Counted from the first letter of the stretch, positions 48,812 to 58,849 are shown. The stretch is 64,000 bases of DNA from Prochlorococcus sp. AG-347-M23 (GCA_003278855.1 QCCU01000008.1:1-64000), one strand, 5' to 3'. Translations and numbers: made by a program. Notes: generated by a model not told the origin, from the letters alone.

Positions 48812-49666
48812 TCAATCAAAAACAGCAGTTTTGCTGTTATAGACAAATACTTGATGGTTTAGATGTAATCTAACTGCTCTTGCTAAAGCTATTCTTTCAA
48901 TATCTCTTCCTTTTCTAATCAAATCATCAACTTCATCCCTATGACTTACATCAACTGTACATTGCTCTATTATCGGGCCTTCATCAAGATCTTCAGTAAC
49001 ATAGTGAGCTGTGGCACCGATTAATTTAACACCTCTCTTCCATGCTCTATGATATGGTTGCCCGCCCTTAAATGCAGGTAAGAAAGAATGATGAATATTT
49101 ATTATTGAAGAAAACTTTTTTAAAAAAGAGTCACTCAAAATTTGCATATATTTGGCTAATACAACAAGATCAATGTGATATTCTTTAAGTAAATTTAAAA
49201 ATTGATCTTCAACAATAGTTTTGTCAGTTTTAAAGGTATCAATATGAACAAATTTTGCATTAAAGTCATTTGCAATATTTTCAAGATGAGAATGATTTGA
49301 AATTATTAAAGGAACATTCATTTTGAGTTCTCCATTTCTTACTCGCCAAAGTAAATCAATCAAACAATGATTTTGTTTACTCACGAAAATAGCAACATTT
49401 GGGATTTCATCAGAATAGTTTACGTTAAATTGTCCATTTACTTCATCTGCGATTTTTTCAAATTCTTTATAAATTTCATCCCTATTAAGTGATTCATTGT
49501 TACTATTCCATTCAATTCGACTAAGAAACAAACCTGCATCTTGATCTGTATGATGATCAGAATGTTTTATGTTGCCACCGTAATTTGAAATCCAGCTTGT
49601 AAGCAAACTTACGAGGCCAGGACGATCGGGGCAAACAATTTTGAATATAATTGAAGGATGTTCCAA
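48812..49666 (-). CDS. purU: Formyltetrahydrofolate deformylase
   Basis: This 284-residue enzyme hydrolyses 10-formyl-THF to formate and THF, balancing one-carbon pools. An N-terminal ACT domain (CPDRPGLVSLLTSWISNYGG) precedes a formyltransferase-like domain. That domain has VVLAKYMQILSDSF and the catalytic INIHHSFLPAFKGGQPYHRA stretch, with Asp in HYVTEDLDEGPIIEQ. PurU is needed when glycine cleavage charges folates, consistent with gcvPHT in the same window. The start appears to be TTG at 49666. It diverges from the oxidase gene. Confidence 0.94.
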   Translation of the reverse strand: MEHPSIIFKIVCPDRPGLVSLLTSWISNYGGNIKHSDHHTDQDAGLFLSRIEWNSNNESLNRDEIYKEFEKIADEVNGQFNVNYSDEIPNVAIFVSKQNHCLIDLLWRVRNGELKMNVPLIISNHSHLENIANDFNAKFVHIDTFKTDKTIVEDQFLNLLKEYHIDLVVLAKYMQILSDSFLKKFSSIINIHHSFLPAFKGGQPYHRAWKRGVKLIGATAHYVTEDLDEGPIIEQCTVDVSHRDEVDDLIRKGRDIERIALARAVRLHLNHQVFVYNSKTAVFD

Positions 49667-49713
49667 AAATCTTTAACTATTAAGTCAAGTATGAAAGTAT
49701 ATCTAATATATCA

Positions 49714-50796
49714 ATGAAAAGCTTAAAAGAAAATTTTCAAAAAGCAAATATAGTTATTATTGGATCAGGGATTATTGGAAAATTTAACGCCTTAGAATTA
49801 TCAGAATTAGGTTTCCAGGTAACGATAATAGATCCAATTCAACTCCAAAATAGTAGCAATGCAGCTTTAGGCTTGCTAATGGGTAATATGTATCAAAAAA
49901 GAAGGGGTAGAAGCTGGGATCTCAGGAAACAAAGCATTGAATTATGGCCACAATGGATTACGTTCCTACAAAAATTTAATTATGAATTAAATATCGAAAA
50001 ACCATTAATACAACTAACCACTAATGAAGAAAAGTTTAAAAAATTAGAGAAATTTGTTTATGAAAATAATGATCCAACGTTACTAATTTTAGAAAGAGAC
50101 TCAATATTAATCAAGAATATAAATAAAGCCTTCCAAACAAAAAATATAAAAGGAATGATCTCCCTCAAAGATGGAAGAATAAACGCTTTATCGTTACTTC
50201 AAACATTAGATAAATATCTAAAACATAAAAAAGTAAATTTTTTAAAAGGAGAAATAATAAAAATAAGAAAATCAAACAATCAATGGATTTCTACAACAAG
50301 AAAAAATGAAAATATCAAATCTGAAATGGTTATTTTGTGTAATTCACTTAAGGCGATTGATTTAATTGATAGCCGATCTCACAACATCAAATTAAAGCCT
50401 GTCTTAGGTCAAGCTATGGAAATTGAGATTAATGATGCAGAAGTTGATTTGTTATCGCTGCCAAAACAATTTAATATAAATGGTAAAAATATAATTCCAA
50501 AATCAAAAAATAAACTAATTATTGGATCAACTGACGAATATAGTACTAAGCCAGAAAAAAATACATTCGCAAAACTCACAAATTTTCTCGATAAGAAACC
50601 AAATTGGCTGGAGAAAGGGAAAATTACTAAAAAGTGGTACGGAATTAGATCAAGACCAGATGGTGAGGCTTCACCAATGATGAAAAATCTTGAAGATGGA
50701 CTAATTATATGTACAGGTTTTTATAAAAATGGGATTTTACTGGCTCCCGCTTGTTCTAAATGGGTTGCTAATGAAATTAAAAATTACCTTTACTAA
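49714..50796 (+). CDS. FAD-dependent amino acid oxidase, ThiO (glycine oxidase)-like
   Basis: This 360-residue DAO-fold flavoprotein has the FAD-binding motif [20 protein letters not shown] at the N-terminus. A C-terminal [14 protein letters not shown] and [17 protein letters not shown] close the pattern. The last segment closely follows the GHxxNGILLAP pattern of glycine oxidase ThiO, which makes the dehydroglycine used by ThiG. D-amino-acid dehydrogenase is the alternative. It is not adjacent to thiG (5.0 kb). Its last 4 bases overlap the convergent dnaK stop. The fold is certain; the substrate is only probable. Confidence 0.65.
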   Translation: MKSLKENFQKANIVIIGSGIIGKFNALELSELGFQVTIIDPIQLQNSSNAALGLLMGNMYQKRRGRSWDLRKQSIELWPQWITFLQKFNYELNIEKPLIQLTTNEEKFKKLEKFVYENNDPTLLILERDSILIKNINKAFQTKNIKGMISLKDGRINALSLLQTLDKYLKHKKVNFLKGEIIKIRKSNNQWISTTRKNENIKSEMVILCNSLKAIDLIDSRSHNIKLKPVLGQAMEIEINDAEVDLLSLPKQFNINGKNIIPKSKNKLIIGSTDEYSTKPEKNTFAKLTNFLDKKPNWLEKGKITKKWYGIRSRPDGEASPMMKNLEDGLIICTGFYKNGILLAPACSKWVANEIKNYLY

Positions 50797-52700
50797 TCTT
50801 TTGTTTCAGTGAAGTCTGCATCAATTACATCATCTCCACCTTTTTCATTTGAATCGCTCTGATCAGGACCGCCTGCTGCGCCAGGTGTTGGCGGCTGATT
50901 GCCTGGTTGCTGATAAACAGATGAACCAACTGCATAAAGTTCTTGCTGGAGTTCTTCAAGAAGTTTTTTCATTGATTCATAATCTTCTTTTGAAGTTGCC
51001 TCTTTTAAAGCATTACTTTTTTCTTCAACTTTAGACTTTGCTGCAGCATCAATTTTGTCTCCTAACTCACCAAGTTGCTTTTCTGTCTGGTAGACAAGTG
51101 TTTCAGCTTGATTTTTTAAATCAATTTTTTCTCTTTTTTCTTTATCTGCAGATGCATTTGATTCAGCATCTTTTACCATTTTTTCTACTTCATTATCAGA
51201 TAGAGTAGAGGCACCAGTGATAGAAATACTTTGTTCTTTTCCGCTTCCTTTATCTTTTGCAGTAACACTAAGAATTCCATTTGCATCAATATCGAATGTA
51301 ACTTCAATTTGCGGCACGCCTCTTGGTGCTGAAGGTATACCATCCAATCTGAAAGTTCCTAAGCTTTTGTTATCAGAAGCCATTTCTCTTTCACCCTGTA
51401 AAACGTGAATTTCAACATTTGTTTGACCATCAACGGCAGTTGAATATGTTTCAGATTTCTTAGTAGGTACTGTAGTATTTCGATTTATCATTTTTGTCAT
51501 TACTCCCCCTAAAGTCTCTACACCTAAAGAAAGTGGTGTTACGTCAAGCAACAATATATCTTTAACCTCTCCTGCCAAAACTCCACCTTGAATTGCAGCT
51601 CCAACAGCTACTACCTCATCTGGATTAACAGTTTGATTTGGTTCCTTACCAATTATTTTTTTAACTAGATCTAAGACAGCAGGTATTCTAGATGAGCCTC
51701 CCACCATAACAACTTCATCAATTTCACTAGTAGAAATTTTTGCATCACTTATAGCTCTCTCAACTGGTGTCTTACATCTATCAATTAAAGATGCTGCTAA
51801 TTCCTCAAACTTTGCTCTAGTAAGGTTCAAATCTAAATGTTTTGGGCCTTCTGGGGTGGCTGTAATAAAGGGTAAATTTATTTCACTTTGCGTAGCATTT
51901 GAGAGCTCTATTTTTGCTTTTTCTGCAGCTTCAGTCAATCTTTGTAAAGCTTGCTTATCTTGTCTGAGATCAATTCCCTCATTGGATTTAAAAGTATTAG
52001 CTAAGTGATCTACGATGCATCTATCAAAATCATCACCACCTAAATGTGTATCTCCAGATGTAGATAAAACTTCAGTAACTCCATCACCTGCTTCAATAAC
52101 TGACACATCAAATGTTCCTCCACCTAGATCAAAAACAAGAATTTTTTCATTTTCTTTATCCAAACCGTATGCTAACGCCGCAGCAGTTGGCTCATTAACA
52201 ATTCTGAGAACTTCTAAACCTGCAATCTTTCCAGCATCTTTCGTAGCCTGTCTTTGTGAATCATTAAAATAAGCTGGAACTGTAATTACAGCCTGTGTAA
52301 CTTTGTCACCAAGATATTTACCTGCGTCATCTGCTAACTTTCTTAAAACTTGAGAACTCACCTCTTCAGGAGAAAACTGTTTATCCAGAATAGGGCATTT
52401 TAATTTGACACTAGAACCAGATTTTTCAACAGAATAACTAACTTCTTTAGATTCTTCATTAACTTCATCAACTCTTCTGCCGACAAAACGTTTTGCTGAA
52501 TAAAAAGTATTTTCAGGGTTCATTACAGCTTGTCTTTTTGCTATTTGTCCAACAAGCTGATCTTGATTTTTTGTATATGCAACAACTGATGGAGTAGTTC
52601 TGAAACCCTCAGCATTTGCTATTACAGTAGGCTTACCACCTTCCATTACAGCGACACAACTATTAGTTGTTCCTAAATCAATTCCAACTACCTTACCCAT
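50793..52700 (-). CDS. dnaK: Molecular chaperone DnaK (Hsp70)
   Basis: This roughly 635-residue Hsp70 has the ATPase domain ([52 protein letters not shown]), the linker [13 protein letters not shown] and the substrate-binding domain. The lid ends in a Gly/Pro-rich tail with DVIDADFTE. Cyanobacteria have several DnaK proteins; this resembles DnaK2, the main stress-related one. The ATG at 52700 is used; the frame is open to 52763, but those residues are not Hsp70. No CIRCE operator was found upstream. No dnaJ or grpE is adjacent. Confidence 0.96.
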   Translation of the reverse strand: MGKVVGIDLGTTNSCVAVMEGGKPTVIANAEGFRTTPSVVAYTKNQDQLVGQIAKRQAVMNPENTFYSAKRFVGRRVDEVNEESKEVSYSVEKSGSSVKLKCPILDKQFSPEEVSSQVLRKLADDAGKYLGDKVTQAVITVPAYFNDSQRQATKDAGKIAGLEVLRIVNEPTAAALAYGLDKENEKILVFDLGGGTFDVSVIEAGDGVTEVLSTSGDTHLGGDDFDRCIVDHLANTFKSNEGIDLRQDKQALQRLTEAAEKAKIELSNATQSEINLPFITATPEGPKHLDLNLTRAKFEELAASLIDRCKTPVERAISDAKISTSEIDEVVMVGGSSRIPAVLDLVKKIIGKEPNQTVNPDEVVAVGAAIQGGVLAGEVKDILLLDVTPLSLGVETLGGVMTKMINRNTTVPTKKSETYSTAVDGQTNVEIHVLQGEREMASDNKSLGTFRLDGIPSAPRGVPQIEVTFDIDANGILSVTAKDKGSGKEQSISITGASTLSDNEVEKMVKDAESNASADKEKREKIDLKNQAETLVYQTEKQLGELGDKIDAAAKSKVEEKSNALKEATSKEDYESMKKLLEELQQELYAVGSSVYQQPGNQPPTPGAAGGPDQSDSNEKGGDDVIDADFTETKD

Positions 52701-52817
52701 GGGTAAACTCTTTATATTTGTTATTCTCCATAATCGGTCATTGACGTCATTATTGTTACTCAAAGACGGGGTGTGGTTCCCGAACAGACCATTGCATTTA
52801 AGGTTAAAATTCTAAAT

Positions 52818-53678
52818 ATGATTTCAAGTAAGACATCTTTCATCGCATTAATTGGCAATCCAGTAAGCCATTCTTTGTCTCCAATTATGCAAAATGCTGC
52901 CCTTCAATATTTAGGCTTAGATTTAATTTATGTTGCAGTACCCTGTAAAGATGAAGATCTAGAATTAGTTCTAAATTGTTTTAAAAAGATTAATTGCAAA
53001 GGTTTAAACATTACGATTCCACACAAAGAAAAAGTATTTAACCTCTGTAGTGAAATCTCCCCTATTGCTAACAAACTTAAAGCAATTAATACCCTGAAAT
53101 TAAATTCTGAAAAAAAATGGAGCGCAACTAATACCGATGTAGAAGGATTTATTTATCCATTAAAAAATTTTAATTTAAGGAAAAAAAAGTCAATAGTTCT
53201 TGGCTCAGGGGGTGCAGCAAGGTCTGTTATTCAGGGTTTAATAAATTTAAATCTTTCAACAATTTCAGTAATTTCACGTAACAAATCATCACTAGATGAA
53301 TTAATAAAAAACTTTGATAATCAAATTCAAATAAAGGGTTTATTGAATAGTGATGATGAAGCCCAAATTTTAATTCGGGAAGCTGATTTGATTGTAAATA
53401 CAACACCAGCAGGGATGAAAACAACTAAATATGAAAATAATGTAATGCCATATGGCCAAGCATTTTGGAGATCTCTTAACTCGCAAACAATTGTTTACGA
53501 TTTAATATACAATCCTGCCCCAACTACTTTATTAAAATTTAGCGCCAAAAAAGGATGCATGACTATAGATGGGTTGGAAATGCTTGTTGCCCAAGGAATA
53601 AAATCATTATCGTTTTGGACAGATGGTTTAGAAGTACCTTTTCATATAATGAATGACGCACTAAAAAAATATCTTTAA
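52818..53678 (+). CDS. aroE: Shikimate dehydrogenase
   Basis: This roughly 286-residue NADPH enzyme reduces 3-dehydroshikimate. The N-terminal substrate site is IGNPVSHSLSPIMQNAAL, with NITIPHKEKV (catalytic Lys) and NTDVEGF. The nucleotide fold is VLGSGGAARSVIQGL, and the C-terminal part has DGLEMLVAQGI. ATG at 52818 (MISSKTSF) is preferred; an upstream GTG at 52773 would add 15 unrelated residues. It diverges from dnaK across a 117-base gap that must hold both promoters. Confidence 0.95.
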   Translation: MISSKTSFIALIGNPVSHSLSPIMQNAALQYLGLDLIYVAVPCKDEDLELVLNCFKKINCKGLNITIPHKEKVFNLCSEISPIANKLKAINTLKLNSEKKWSATNTDVEGFIYPLKNFNLRKKKSIVLGSGGAARSVIQGLINLNLSTISVISRNKSSLDELIKNFDNQIQIKGLLNSDDEAQILIREADLIVNTTPAGMKTTKYENNVMPYGQAFWRSLNSQTIVYDLIYNPAPTTLLKFSAKKGCMTIDGLEMLVAQGIKSLSFWTDGLEVPFHIMNDALKKYL

Positions 53679-53728
53679 AAAATGATCTTATTTGTCAAGA
53701 AATTGCCTATCGTAATGTATCGTTAGTA

Positions 53729-53785
53729 ATGAACAGACGCTCATCACATCAATTTATGAGCCAAAGACCTTGTCTGAAATTATGA
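53729..53785 (+). CDS. Possible leader ORF overlapping the rpsF start (18 aa)
   Basis: An ATG at 53729 opens an 18-codon frame, [18 protein letters not shown], whose TGA stop overlaps the rpsF ATG as ATGA. This is the same coupling arrangement as mazG-speE and pabB-pabC in this window. The peptide is basic and unlike any protein I know. It could be a leader that controls rpsF translation, or a chance short frame. No strong Shine-Dalgarno precedes it. Confidence is low. Confidence 0.25.
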   Translation: MNRRSSHQFMSQRPCLKL

Positions 53786-54243
53786 ACGATCAACAATCTT
53801 ATTACGAAACCATGTATATCCTCCGCCCAGACATTGCGGAAGATGAAGTAACTAATCACATTGATAAATACAACAAGCTTTTAGAAGAATTTGGCGGTAC
53901 TATTCTTGATAGTCAAATGAGAGGTAAGAGAAGATTAGCTTATCAAATAGCAAAACATAGAGAAGGTATTTACGTGCAACTAAGTCATCAAGGAGATGGG
54001 CAACATATTTTCAAAATTGAAAAGGCAATGAGACTAAGTGAAGATGTTATTAGATACATGACTGTTAAACAAGAAGGTCCTTTACCAACCCCAAGACCTT
54101 CGAACAAGAATACATCTCAATCAGAGAATAAAGATAATCCAGATGCGAAAGTTGAATCTAAAGAAAAACAACCAGTAGCAAGCGCAGATACTTCAACCTC
54201 GAGCAAAGATGATGCTAAAACTAAAGAAAATGCAGAGTCTTAA
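53782..54243 (+). CDS. rpsF: 30S ribosomal protein S6
   Basis: This S6 has the expected core ([40 protein letters not shown]). A C-terminal extension of about 50 residues, rich in Lys, Asp, Ser and Asn, follows and is likely disordered. The ATG at 53782 is chosen over TTG at 53770 because the core begins a few residues later. rpsR does not follow; the next gene, argG, converges after 3 bases. S6 binds S18 on the small-subunit platform. Confidence 0.94.
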   Translation: MNDQQSYYETMYILRPDIAEDEVTNHIDKYNKLLEEFGGTILDSQMRGKRRLAYQIAKHREGIYVQLSHQGDGQHIFKIEKAMRLSEDVIRYMTVKQEGPLPTPRPSNKNTSQSENKDNPDAKVESKEKQPVASADTSTSSKDDAKTKENAES

Positions 54244-54246
54244 ATG

Positions 54247-55461
54247 TTAATCTTTTGTTTTTGAATTTAACTCAGCCCATATTTTATTAGACATACCCCA
54301 CATATAAATAAAGCCCTCGGCTAAAGAATGATTAAAGTCATCATCTTTGCTATAAGTTGCTAAATCTTCCCTGTAAAGTGAATTATTTAACGACATTCTC
54401 CCAATGACTATTGCGTTCCCCTTATAAAGTCTAATCTTTACTCTTCCATTAACTGAAGTTTGGGTCGATGATATAAATGCATCTAAACTTTCTTTAAGAG
54501 GTCCAAACCAAAAACCTTGATAAACTAATTGACCCCATTTTTTTTCTACTATTCCTTTAAAGTCGATTACCTCAGGGTTTAATGTTATACTCTCTAACTC
54601 TTTGTGAGCTTTAATTAAAAGTAAAAGGCCAGGTGTTTCGTAAATCTCTCTACTTTTAATTCCTACTACTCGATCCTCCATCATATCTATTCTTCCAAAA
54701 CCATGGGTACCTGCAAGATCATTAGCTTTTTGGATGATCTCTACTGGAGTTAAAAATTCTTCGTTAATTGCAACTGGAAAACCATTTTTGAAAATAATTT
54801 CTATATCTTGATGGGAATCAGGTGAATTATCAACTGATGATGTCATCGAATATATATCCTCAGGTGGTTCTTGCATTGGGTCTTCTAATATACCTGCTTC
54901 GATACTCCTACCAAGTAAGTTAACATCTATTGAATATGGTGATTTTTTTGATACTGGTGCGGGTATACCAAATTTTTCTCCATAAACTATTGCCTCTTCT
55001 CTACTCATATTCCACTCCCTCGCAGGAGTAATTATTTTTAAATCAGGACCTAAAGCGTTAATTGCTAAATCGAACCGAACTTGATCATTCCCTTTACCAG
55101 TGCATCCATGAGCTACCGCATCGGCATTAAGCTCTCTAGCAATATTCACGAGATTTTCAGCAATTAAAGGCCTAGCAAGAGCAGTAGATAAAGGATATTT
55201 ATCTAAATATAATGCGTTTGCTCTAATGGCTGGAAAAGCGTATCTCTCAACAAAACTATTAACTAAATTGCCAACGATTGATTTAGATGCACCAGAATTT
55301 AAAGCTTTTTGCCTAATAAGTTCTAAATCCTCGCCTTGTCCAAGATCTGCTACAAAAGTAACCACTTCTGAAATTCCATATTCATTCTTTAAATATGGAA
55401 TACAAACGCTCGTATCTACGCCACCAGAATAAGCTAGTACAACTTTTTTTGCATGCTGCAT
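54247..55461 (-). CDS. argG: Argininosuccinate synthase
   Basis: This complete 404-residue ATP-dependent ligase joins citrulline and aspartate, the penultimate step of arginine synthesis. The P-loop-like motif is [35 protein letters not shown] and [17 protein letters not shown] are family signatures. The length is typical. It converges with rpsF (3 bases), leaving no room for a separate terminator. Arginine also feeds agmatine and the speB-speE polyamine route encoded at 27.7-29.4 kb. Confidence 0.97.
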   Translation of the reverse strand: MQHAKKVVLAYSGGVDTSVCIPYLKNEYGISEVVTFVADLGQGEDLELIRQKALNSGASKSIVGNLVNSFVERYAFPAIRANALYLDKYPLSTALARPLIAENLVNIARELNADAVAHGCTGKGNDQVRFDLAINALGPDLKIITPAREWNMSREEAIVYGEKFGIPAPVSKKSPYSIDVNLLGRSIEAGILEDPMQEPPEDIYSMTSSVDNSPDSHQDIEIIFKNGFPVAINEEFLTPVEIIQKANDLAGTHGFGRIDMMEDRVVGIKSREIYETPGLLLLIKAHKELESITLNPEVIDFKGIVEKKWGQLVYQGFWFGPLKESLDAFISSTQTSVNGRVKIRLYKGNAIVIGRMSLNNSLYREDLATYSKDDDFNHSLAEGFIYMWGMSNKIWAELNSKTKD

Positions 55462-55498
55462 CTAAATTTGCTCCATAAATTTAAAATTTTTTACGTGA

Positions 55499-55714
55499 TT
55501 AAGAATTTGAATACTTATTAAAGATTAAACCTATTGTAACTAAAAGAGCTGGACCAAAAACTAGTAATAAGAGAAGAAAGTTATTAATTATTAAAACATT
55601 AGGATTCAAATATCCAAAAAGTTTTAATAATCCAGACAGCAACAATGAAATTAGCCAGATAGAAAAGTATTTTAAATTTTCTTTATCAAACAAAGTTTTT
55701 AAAGTGTGCATCAT
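55499..55714 (-). CDS. Small membrane protein (71 aa)
   Basis: This 71-residue protein has two predicted membrane segments (about residues 16-33 and 42-62) separated by a short loop containing Asn/Pro. The C-terminus is KYSNS. I do not recognise a named family. Two adjacent ATGs (55714 and 55711) could start it. It sits 37 bases upstream of argG on the same strand and diverges from the DUF3134 gene. Such two-helix proteins are common in picocyanobacteria. Confidence 0.6.
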   Translation of the reverse strand: MMHTLKTLFDKENLKYFSIWLISLLLSGLLKLFGYLNPNVLIINNFLLLLLVFGPALLVTIGLIFNKYSNS

Positions 55715-55748
55715 TATGTATTATTTTATATATAGAACAAAACCTTTA

Positions 55749-56030
55749 ATGGATTCAAATAAATTAAAACTTAGATTGGACGAAATTTCTGAAATCAATC
55801 CTGCTTTAAGTTGCTACCACAGAGATGATCCAGCTCCTGTTTTACCACTAAGAGAGGAACCTGATCTGCTATCTTGGCTGGAAAATACAGGTAGACTTAT
55901 TTCAGAAAAAGATGGAGATTCACAAGAGATTAGTACAATAGAAGAAGAAGAACTTTCTGCACTTATGGGAGAAAAAGAAGATTATAAAACTGAAGAAGAT
56001 CCTTCATTAGAAGATGATTGGGAAGATTAA
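55749..56030 (+). CDS. DUF3134-like cyanobacterial protein
   Basis: This roughly 93-residue acidic protein has the block INPALSCYHRDDPAPVLPLR followed by DLLSWLENTGRLIS, which I recognise as the cyanobacterial DUF3134 pattern. A highly acidic tail ends DDWED. The function is unknown. The ATG at 55749 (MDSNKLKLRL) is used; the frame extends to 55704, but that part overlaps the divergent small gene and is hydrophobic. Its last 17 bases overlap the mraY start in another frame, suggesting coupled translation. Confidence 0.75.
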   Translation: MDSNKLKLRLDEISEINPALSCYHRDDPAPVLPLREEPDLLSWLENTGRLISEKDGDSQEISTIEEEELSALMGEKEDYKTEEDPSLEDDWED

Positions 56031-57090
56031 AAAGTTTAACTTTGAATCTTTATTTATATTAAATACTTTTGCTTTAATAGTTACCTCCTGTTTTTTTAAA
56101 AATTTTATTTTTACAGGAGTTTACATATTATTCTTCTTTATTTCTATTTTTACAACGAAAAATGGTCTAAAGATTATCAAAAAATTTAATTTACTTCAAA
56201 ATATTAGGAATGAAGGCCCAGCTAATCACTTTAAAAAAAGTGATACTCCAACAATGGGTGGGATTTTTATGATAATCCCTTTTTTAATTTTGCTTTTGAT
56301 AATAACTATCAATTTAGGTTCTCTAAAATTATTTATTTTATTACTTAATATTTTTGGTTTCTTTATTACAGGATTTTTAGATGATTATTTAAGCATTGCA
56401 AAAAAAGAGAACACAGGTTTAAAAACAAAACAGAAATTCATTTTACAAAGTATCATCTCAATAATTTTTATATTGTTAGCCTATGAAAAAAATTTAATCA
56501 GTCCATTAATAACAGTTTCTGACTCCTGGGGAATAAATATGAATATTTTCATATTGCCAGTTTCTTTTTTTGTACTTGTAGGCATGAGTAATTCAGTAAA
56601 TTTGACTGATGGACTAGATGGATTAGCAGCTGGATGCAGTGGGATTGTCTTTTATGGATTGGGAACAGAAATATTACTGAAAGAACAGCAAGAACTATTT
56701 GTTTTTAGCATCTTATGTTTTTCTATGTCCGGCATATGCTTAGGATTCCTCAAGTTTAATAGTTATCCTGCAAAAATATTTATGGGTGACACAGGATCTC
56801 TAAGTATTGGAGCAATTCTGGGTTCTATAGCCTTATTAACCAATAGCGTTTTTACCTTATCTATTTTCTCAGGAGTATTTATAATTGAATCGTTATCAGT
56901 AATGATTCAAGTAGGATTTTTTAAAATTACAAAAAAATTATTTTATAGAGGTAAACGCATATTTTTAATGGCTCCACTACACCACCACTTTGAACTTAAG
57001 GGAATAAAGGAAGAAAAAATAGTTGAAAATTTTTGGAAAATCAACATTTTACTTGTAATTTTAGGTATAGTTTTAAAAATCAATCTCTGA
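56014..57090 (+). CDS. mraY: Phospho-N-acetylmuramoyl-pentapeptide-transferase
   Basis: This 358-residue polytopic membrane enzyme makes lipid I from UDP-MurNAc-pentapeptide and undecaprenyl phosphate. Active-site motifs are GFLDDYLSIAKKENTGLK, NSVNLTDGLDGLAAG and the histidine-rich APLHHHFELKG. About ten membrane segments are present. HFKKSDTPTMGGIFM is also characteristic. Its start overlaps the DUF3134 gene by 17 bases. It stands apart from a division-wall (dcw) cluster, as is usual in cyanobacteria. Confidence 0.95.
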   Translation: MIGKIKKFNFESLFILNTFALIVTSCFFKNFIFTGVYILFFFISIFTTKNGLKIIKKFNLLQNIRNEGPANHFKKSDTPTMGGIFMIIPFLILLLIITINLGSLKLFILLLNIFGFFITGFLDDYLSIAKKENTGLKTKQKFILQSIISIIFILLAYEKNLISPLITVSDSWGINMNIFILPVSFFVLVGMSNSVNLTDGLDGLAAGCSGIVFYGLGTEILLKEQQELFVFSILCFSMSGICLGFLKFNSYPAKIFMGDTGSLSIGAILGSIALLTNSVFTLSIFSGVFIIESLSVMIQVGFFKITKKLFYRGKRIFLMAPLHHHFELKGIKEEKIVENFWKINILLVILGIVLKINL

Positions 57091-57100
57091 AAAATTTGTT

Positions 57101-57346
57101 ATGAATTTTTTTACATGGAAAGATAATGGATTAACAAGTGACTGCTCAAGTCTTGATGCAATGGCATCAAGATTCGAAGAAACTGCTAACTTAATGAAAA
57201 AACTATCTAAGAAGGGCTTTAAACTAAAGAAAACTCAAAATAATCAGCTCATTCTTCACCCTGATCCTGAGGTTTTTGATCAATGGGGTTTTATAAGTGA
57301 GGAAGTCCCTTTTAAACAACTTTGTTTAATGTCAGATGAAGAATAA
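57101..57346 (+). CDS. Small conserved-type hypothetical protein (81 aa)
   Basis: I do not recognise a named family. The protein begins MNFFTWKDNGLTSDCSSLDA, has a basic amphipathic middle (MKKLSKKGFKLKK), then LILHPDPEVFDQWGF, and ends acidic. It has no membrane segment. It starts 10 bases after mraY, so it is probably co-transcribed. Its last 67 bases lie antisense over the 3' end of the sucrose-phosphate synthase gene, the longest overlap in the window. The Trp-containing ends suggest a compact folded domain. Confidence 0.65.
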   Translation: MNFFTWKDNGLTSDCSSLDAMASRFEETANLMKKLSKKGFKLKKTQNNQLILHPDPEVFDQWGFISEEVPFKQLCLMSDEE

Positions 57347-58689
57347 CTATTTGAACTTGAAAATTCTTTAGTAAGTACTGATAAATAATTACGTACATGA
57401 GTGTTCCAGCTAAAGTGCCTGTTAACACCCTCAATTCCATTTCTGCTCCATATTTTCCACTGATTATTATTCGAAATTCCTTTTTCAAGAATAAATTTCA
57501 ACTCATTAATATCATTAACATCTACTAGCAGTCCATTTTCACATTTTGAACGAATTTCTTTTGGCCCTCCATCATTTGTTGATATTATTGGTAACCCACA
57601 TGAAGAAGCTTCAAGAAGTGTTAAACCAAAAGGCTCTGTTAAAGCTGGATTTACAAATACACCACCTCTGCTAGCTGCCCACCTATATAAAGCTGGGATC
57701 TGACTTGGAAGATGTTTTTTTGGATAAGCTACCTTTCCATACAAATTATATTTATCAATTGTTTCAAAAATATTATTGAAAACATCTTTTTGTTGAGGGT
57801 CAAGTTTTGAAGTACTATCTCTACAACCCAAAATCAAAATTAAATTAGTTTTTCTTTTTAATTTTTCAGATCTTCCGTATGCCTCAATTAAAGATGGAAT
57901 ATTTTTTCTTCGTACAGCTCTAGAAATAGTCAAAAATGGAGGTTTAGTAGAATCCGTTAGAAAAGGTTTCATCATATTATCAATTTCGGCTGTCTCGTTT
58001 GTGGAGTGAATATGGTGAAATTTATTATGATCAACACCAGGAGGAATAACTTTAGCTTTGTGAGGTGAAAAAGAAGAATATTGGGAATATTGATACACTG
58101 ACTCTTGTTTAGTACTTGTAACAACAATATCTGCATACTTCAATGCTTTTTCTTCTGCATCAATTCTTTTATTTATAAAATAAAGTTTTTCTATTTGATT
58201 AGTTTTTAAACCAGTATCAAGCAATTTCCTTTTTTTCTCTCTTCCTAAAGAATGACCTGTAAAAATAAGAGGAATATTTAAGGATTTACTTAGTTTAACT
58301 CCTACATATCCAGCATCTGCATAATGAGCATGAATAAAATTAGGCTTTTTGTTTTTTTTATAGTAAGAGATTAGGCTTTCAGTTAAATCATCTAAATAAG
58401 GCCAAAGCAATTCCTTTCTTAAATATTTATTAGGTCCAAATTTGAATCTTAAAATTCTAACTCCAGGTTCTACAAATTCTTCTTCTTGAGAATATTCATC
58501 ATCTACTTTAGGGTCTTTTATTAAACGAGTAACTAAATCTACTTGATCAACTTCTGAAGTATTAGCCAAGCTTTTAATTAACTCTAAAACGTATTGTGTT
58601 TGTCCTCCTGTATCTGCATCCCTGCCTAACTCAAGATTTTTAGAACGTATAAGGCCATGTAAATGTAAATGTAAAAATTTCAACCTCAT
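57280..58689 (-). CDS. Sucrose-phosphate synthase, glucosyltransferase domain only
   Basis: This 469-residue GT4 enzyme makes sucrose-6-phosphate from a nucleotide-glucose and fructose-6-phosphate. It starts with the SPS pattern LHLHGLIRSKNLELGRDADT, then GQTQYVLEL, HAHYADAGYVG, FTGHSLGREK and the EX7E site in NPALTEPFGLTLLEASSCG. No C-terminal phosphatase-like domain is present, unlike some longer cyanobacterial SPS, so a separate sucrose-phosphate phosphatase is needed. Sucrose is a compatible solute in Prochlorococcus. A GGAGG site lies 9 bases before the start. The 3' end overlaps the 81-residue gene. Confidence 0.9.
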   Translation of the reverse strand: MRLKFLHLHLHGLIRSKNLELGRDADTGGQTQYVLELIKSLANTSEVDQVDLVTRLIKDPKVDDEYSQEEEFVEPGVRILRFKFGPNKYLRKELLWPYLDDLTESLISYYKKNKKPNFIHAHYADAGYVGVKLSKSLNIPLIFTGHSLGREKKRKLLDTGLKTNQIEKLYFINKRIDAEEKALKYADIVVTSTKQESVYQYSQYSSFSPHKAKVIPPGVDHNKFHHIHSTNETAEIDNMMKPFLTDSTKPPFLTISRAVRRKNIPSLIEAYGRSEKLKRKTNLILILGCRDSTSKLDPQQKDVFNNIFETIDKYNLYGKVAYPKKHLPSQIPALYRWAASRGGVFVNPALTEPFGLTLLEASSCGLPIISTNDGGPKEIRSKCENGLLVDVNDINELKFILEKGISNNNQWKIWSRNGIEGVNRHFSWNTHVRNYLSVLTKEFSSSNSYSSSDIKQSCLKGTSSLIKPH

Positions 58690-58849
58690 TCAGCAAATCC
58701 TCCGATCAACGGCCTTTAATACAAATAAGCTGAATTTTCTAAGGAAATATTAAGAAAGCATTATGATTTAAATTTTTTTTAATATAAAAGTTTTCGAAAA
58801 AGCAGTTATAGTGTGGTTTTATGCCCCTTTGAAAAAGAATTTCGTTTTG

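Noticed and set aside
52742-52749. TGACGTCA palindrome in the dnaK-aroE gap
   Set aside because: An 8-base palindrome in one gap can occur by chance, and it matches no heat-shock operator such as CIRCE.
52701-52763. N-terminal extension of dnaK
   Set aside because: The 21 extra residues do not resemble Hsp70, and the universal [12 protein letters not shown] start is at 52700.
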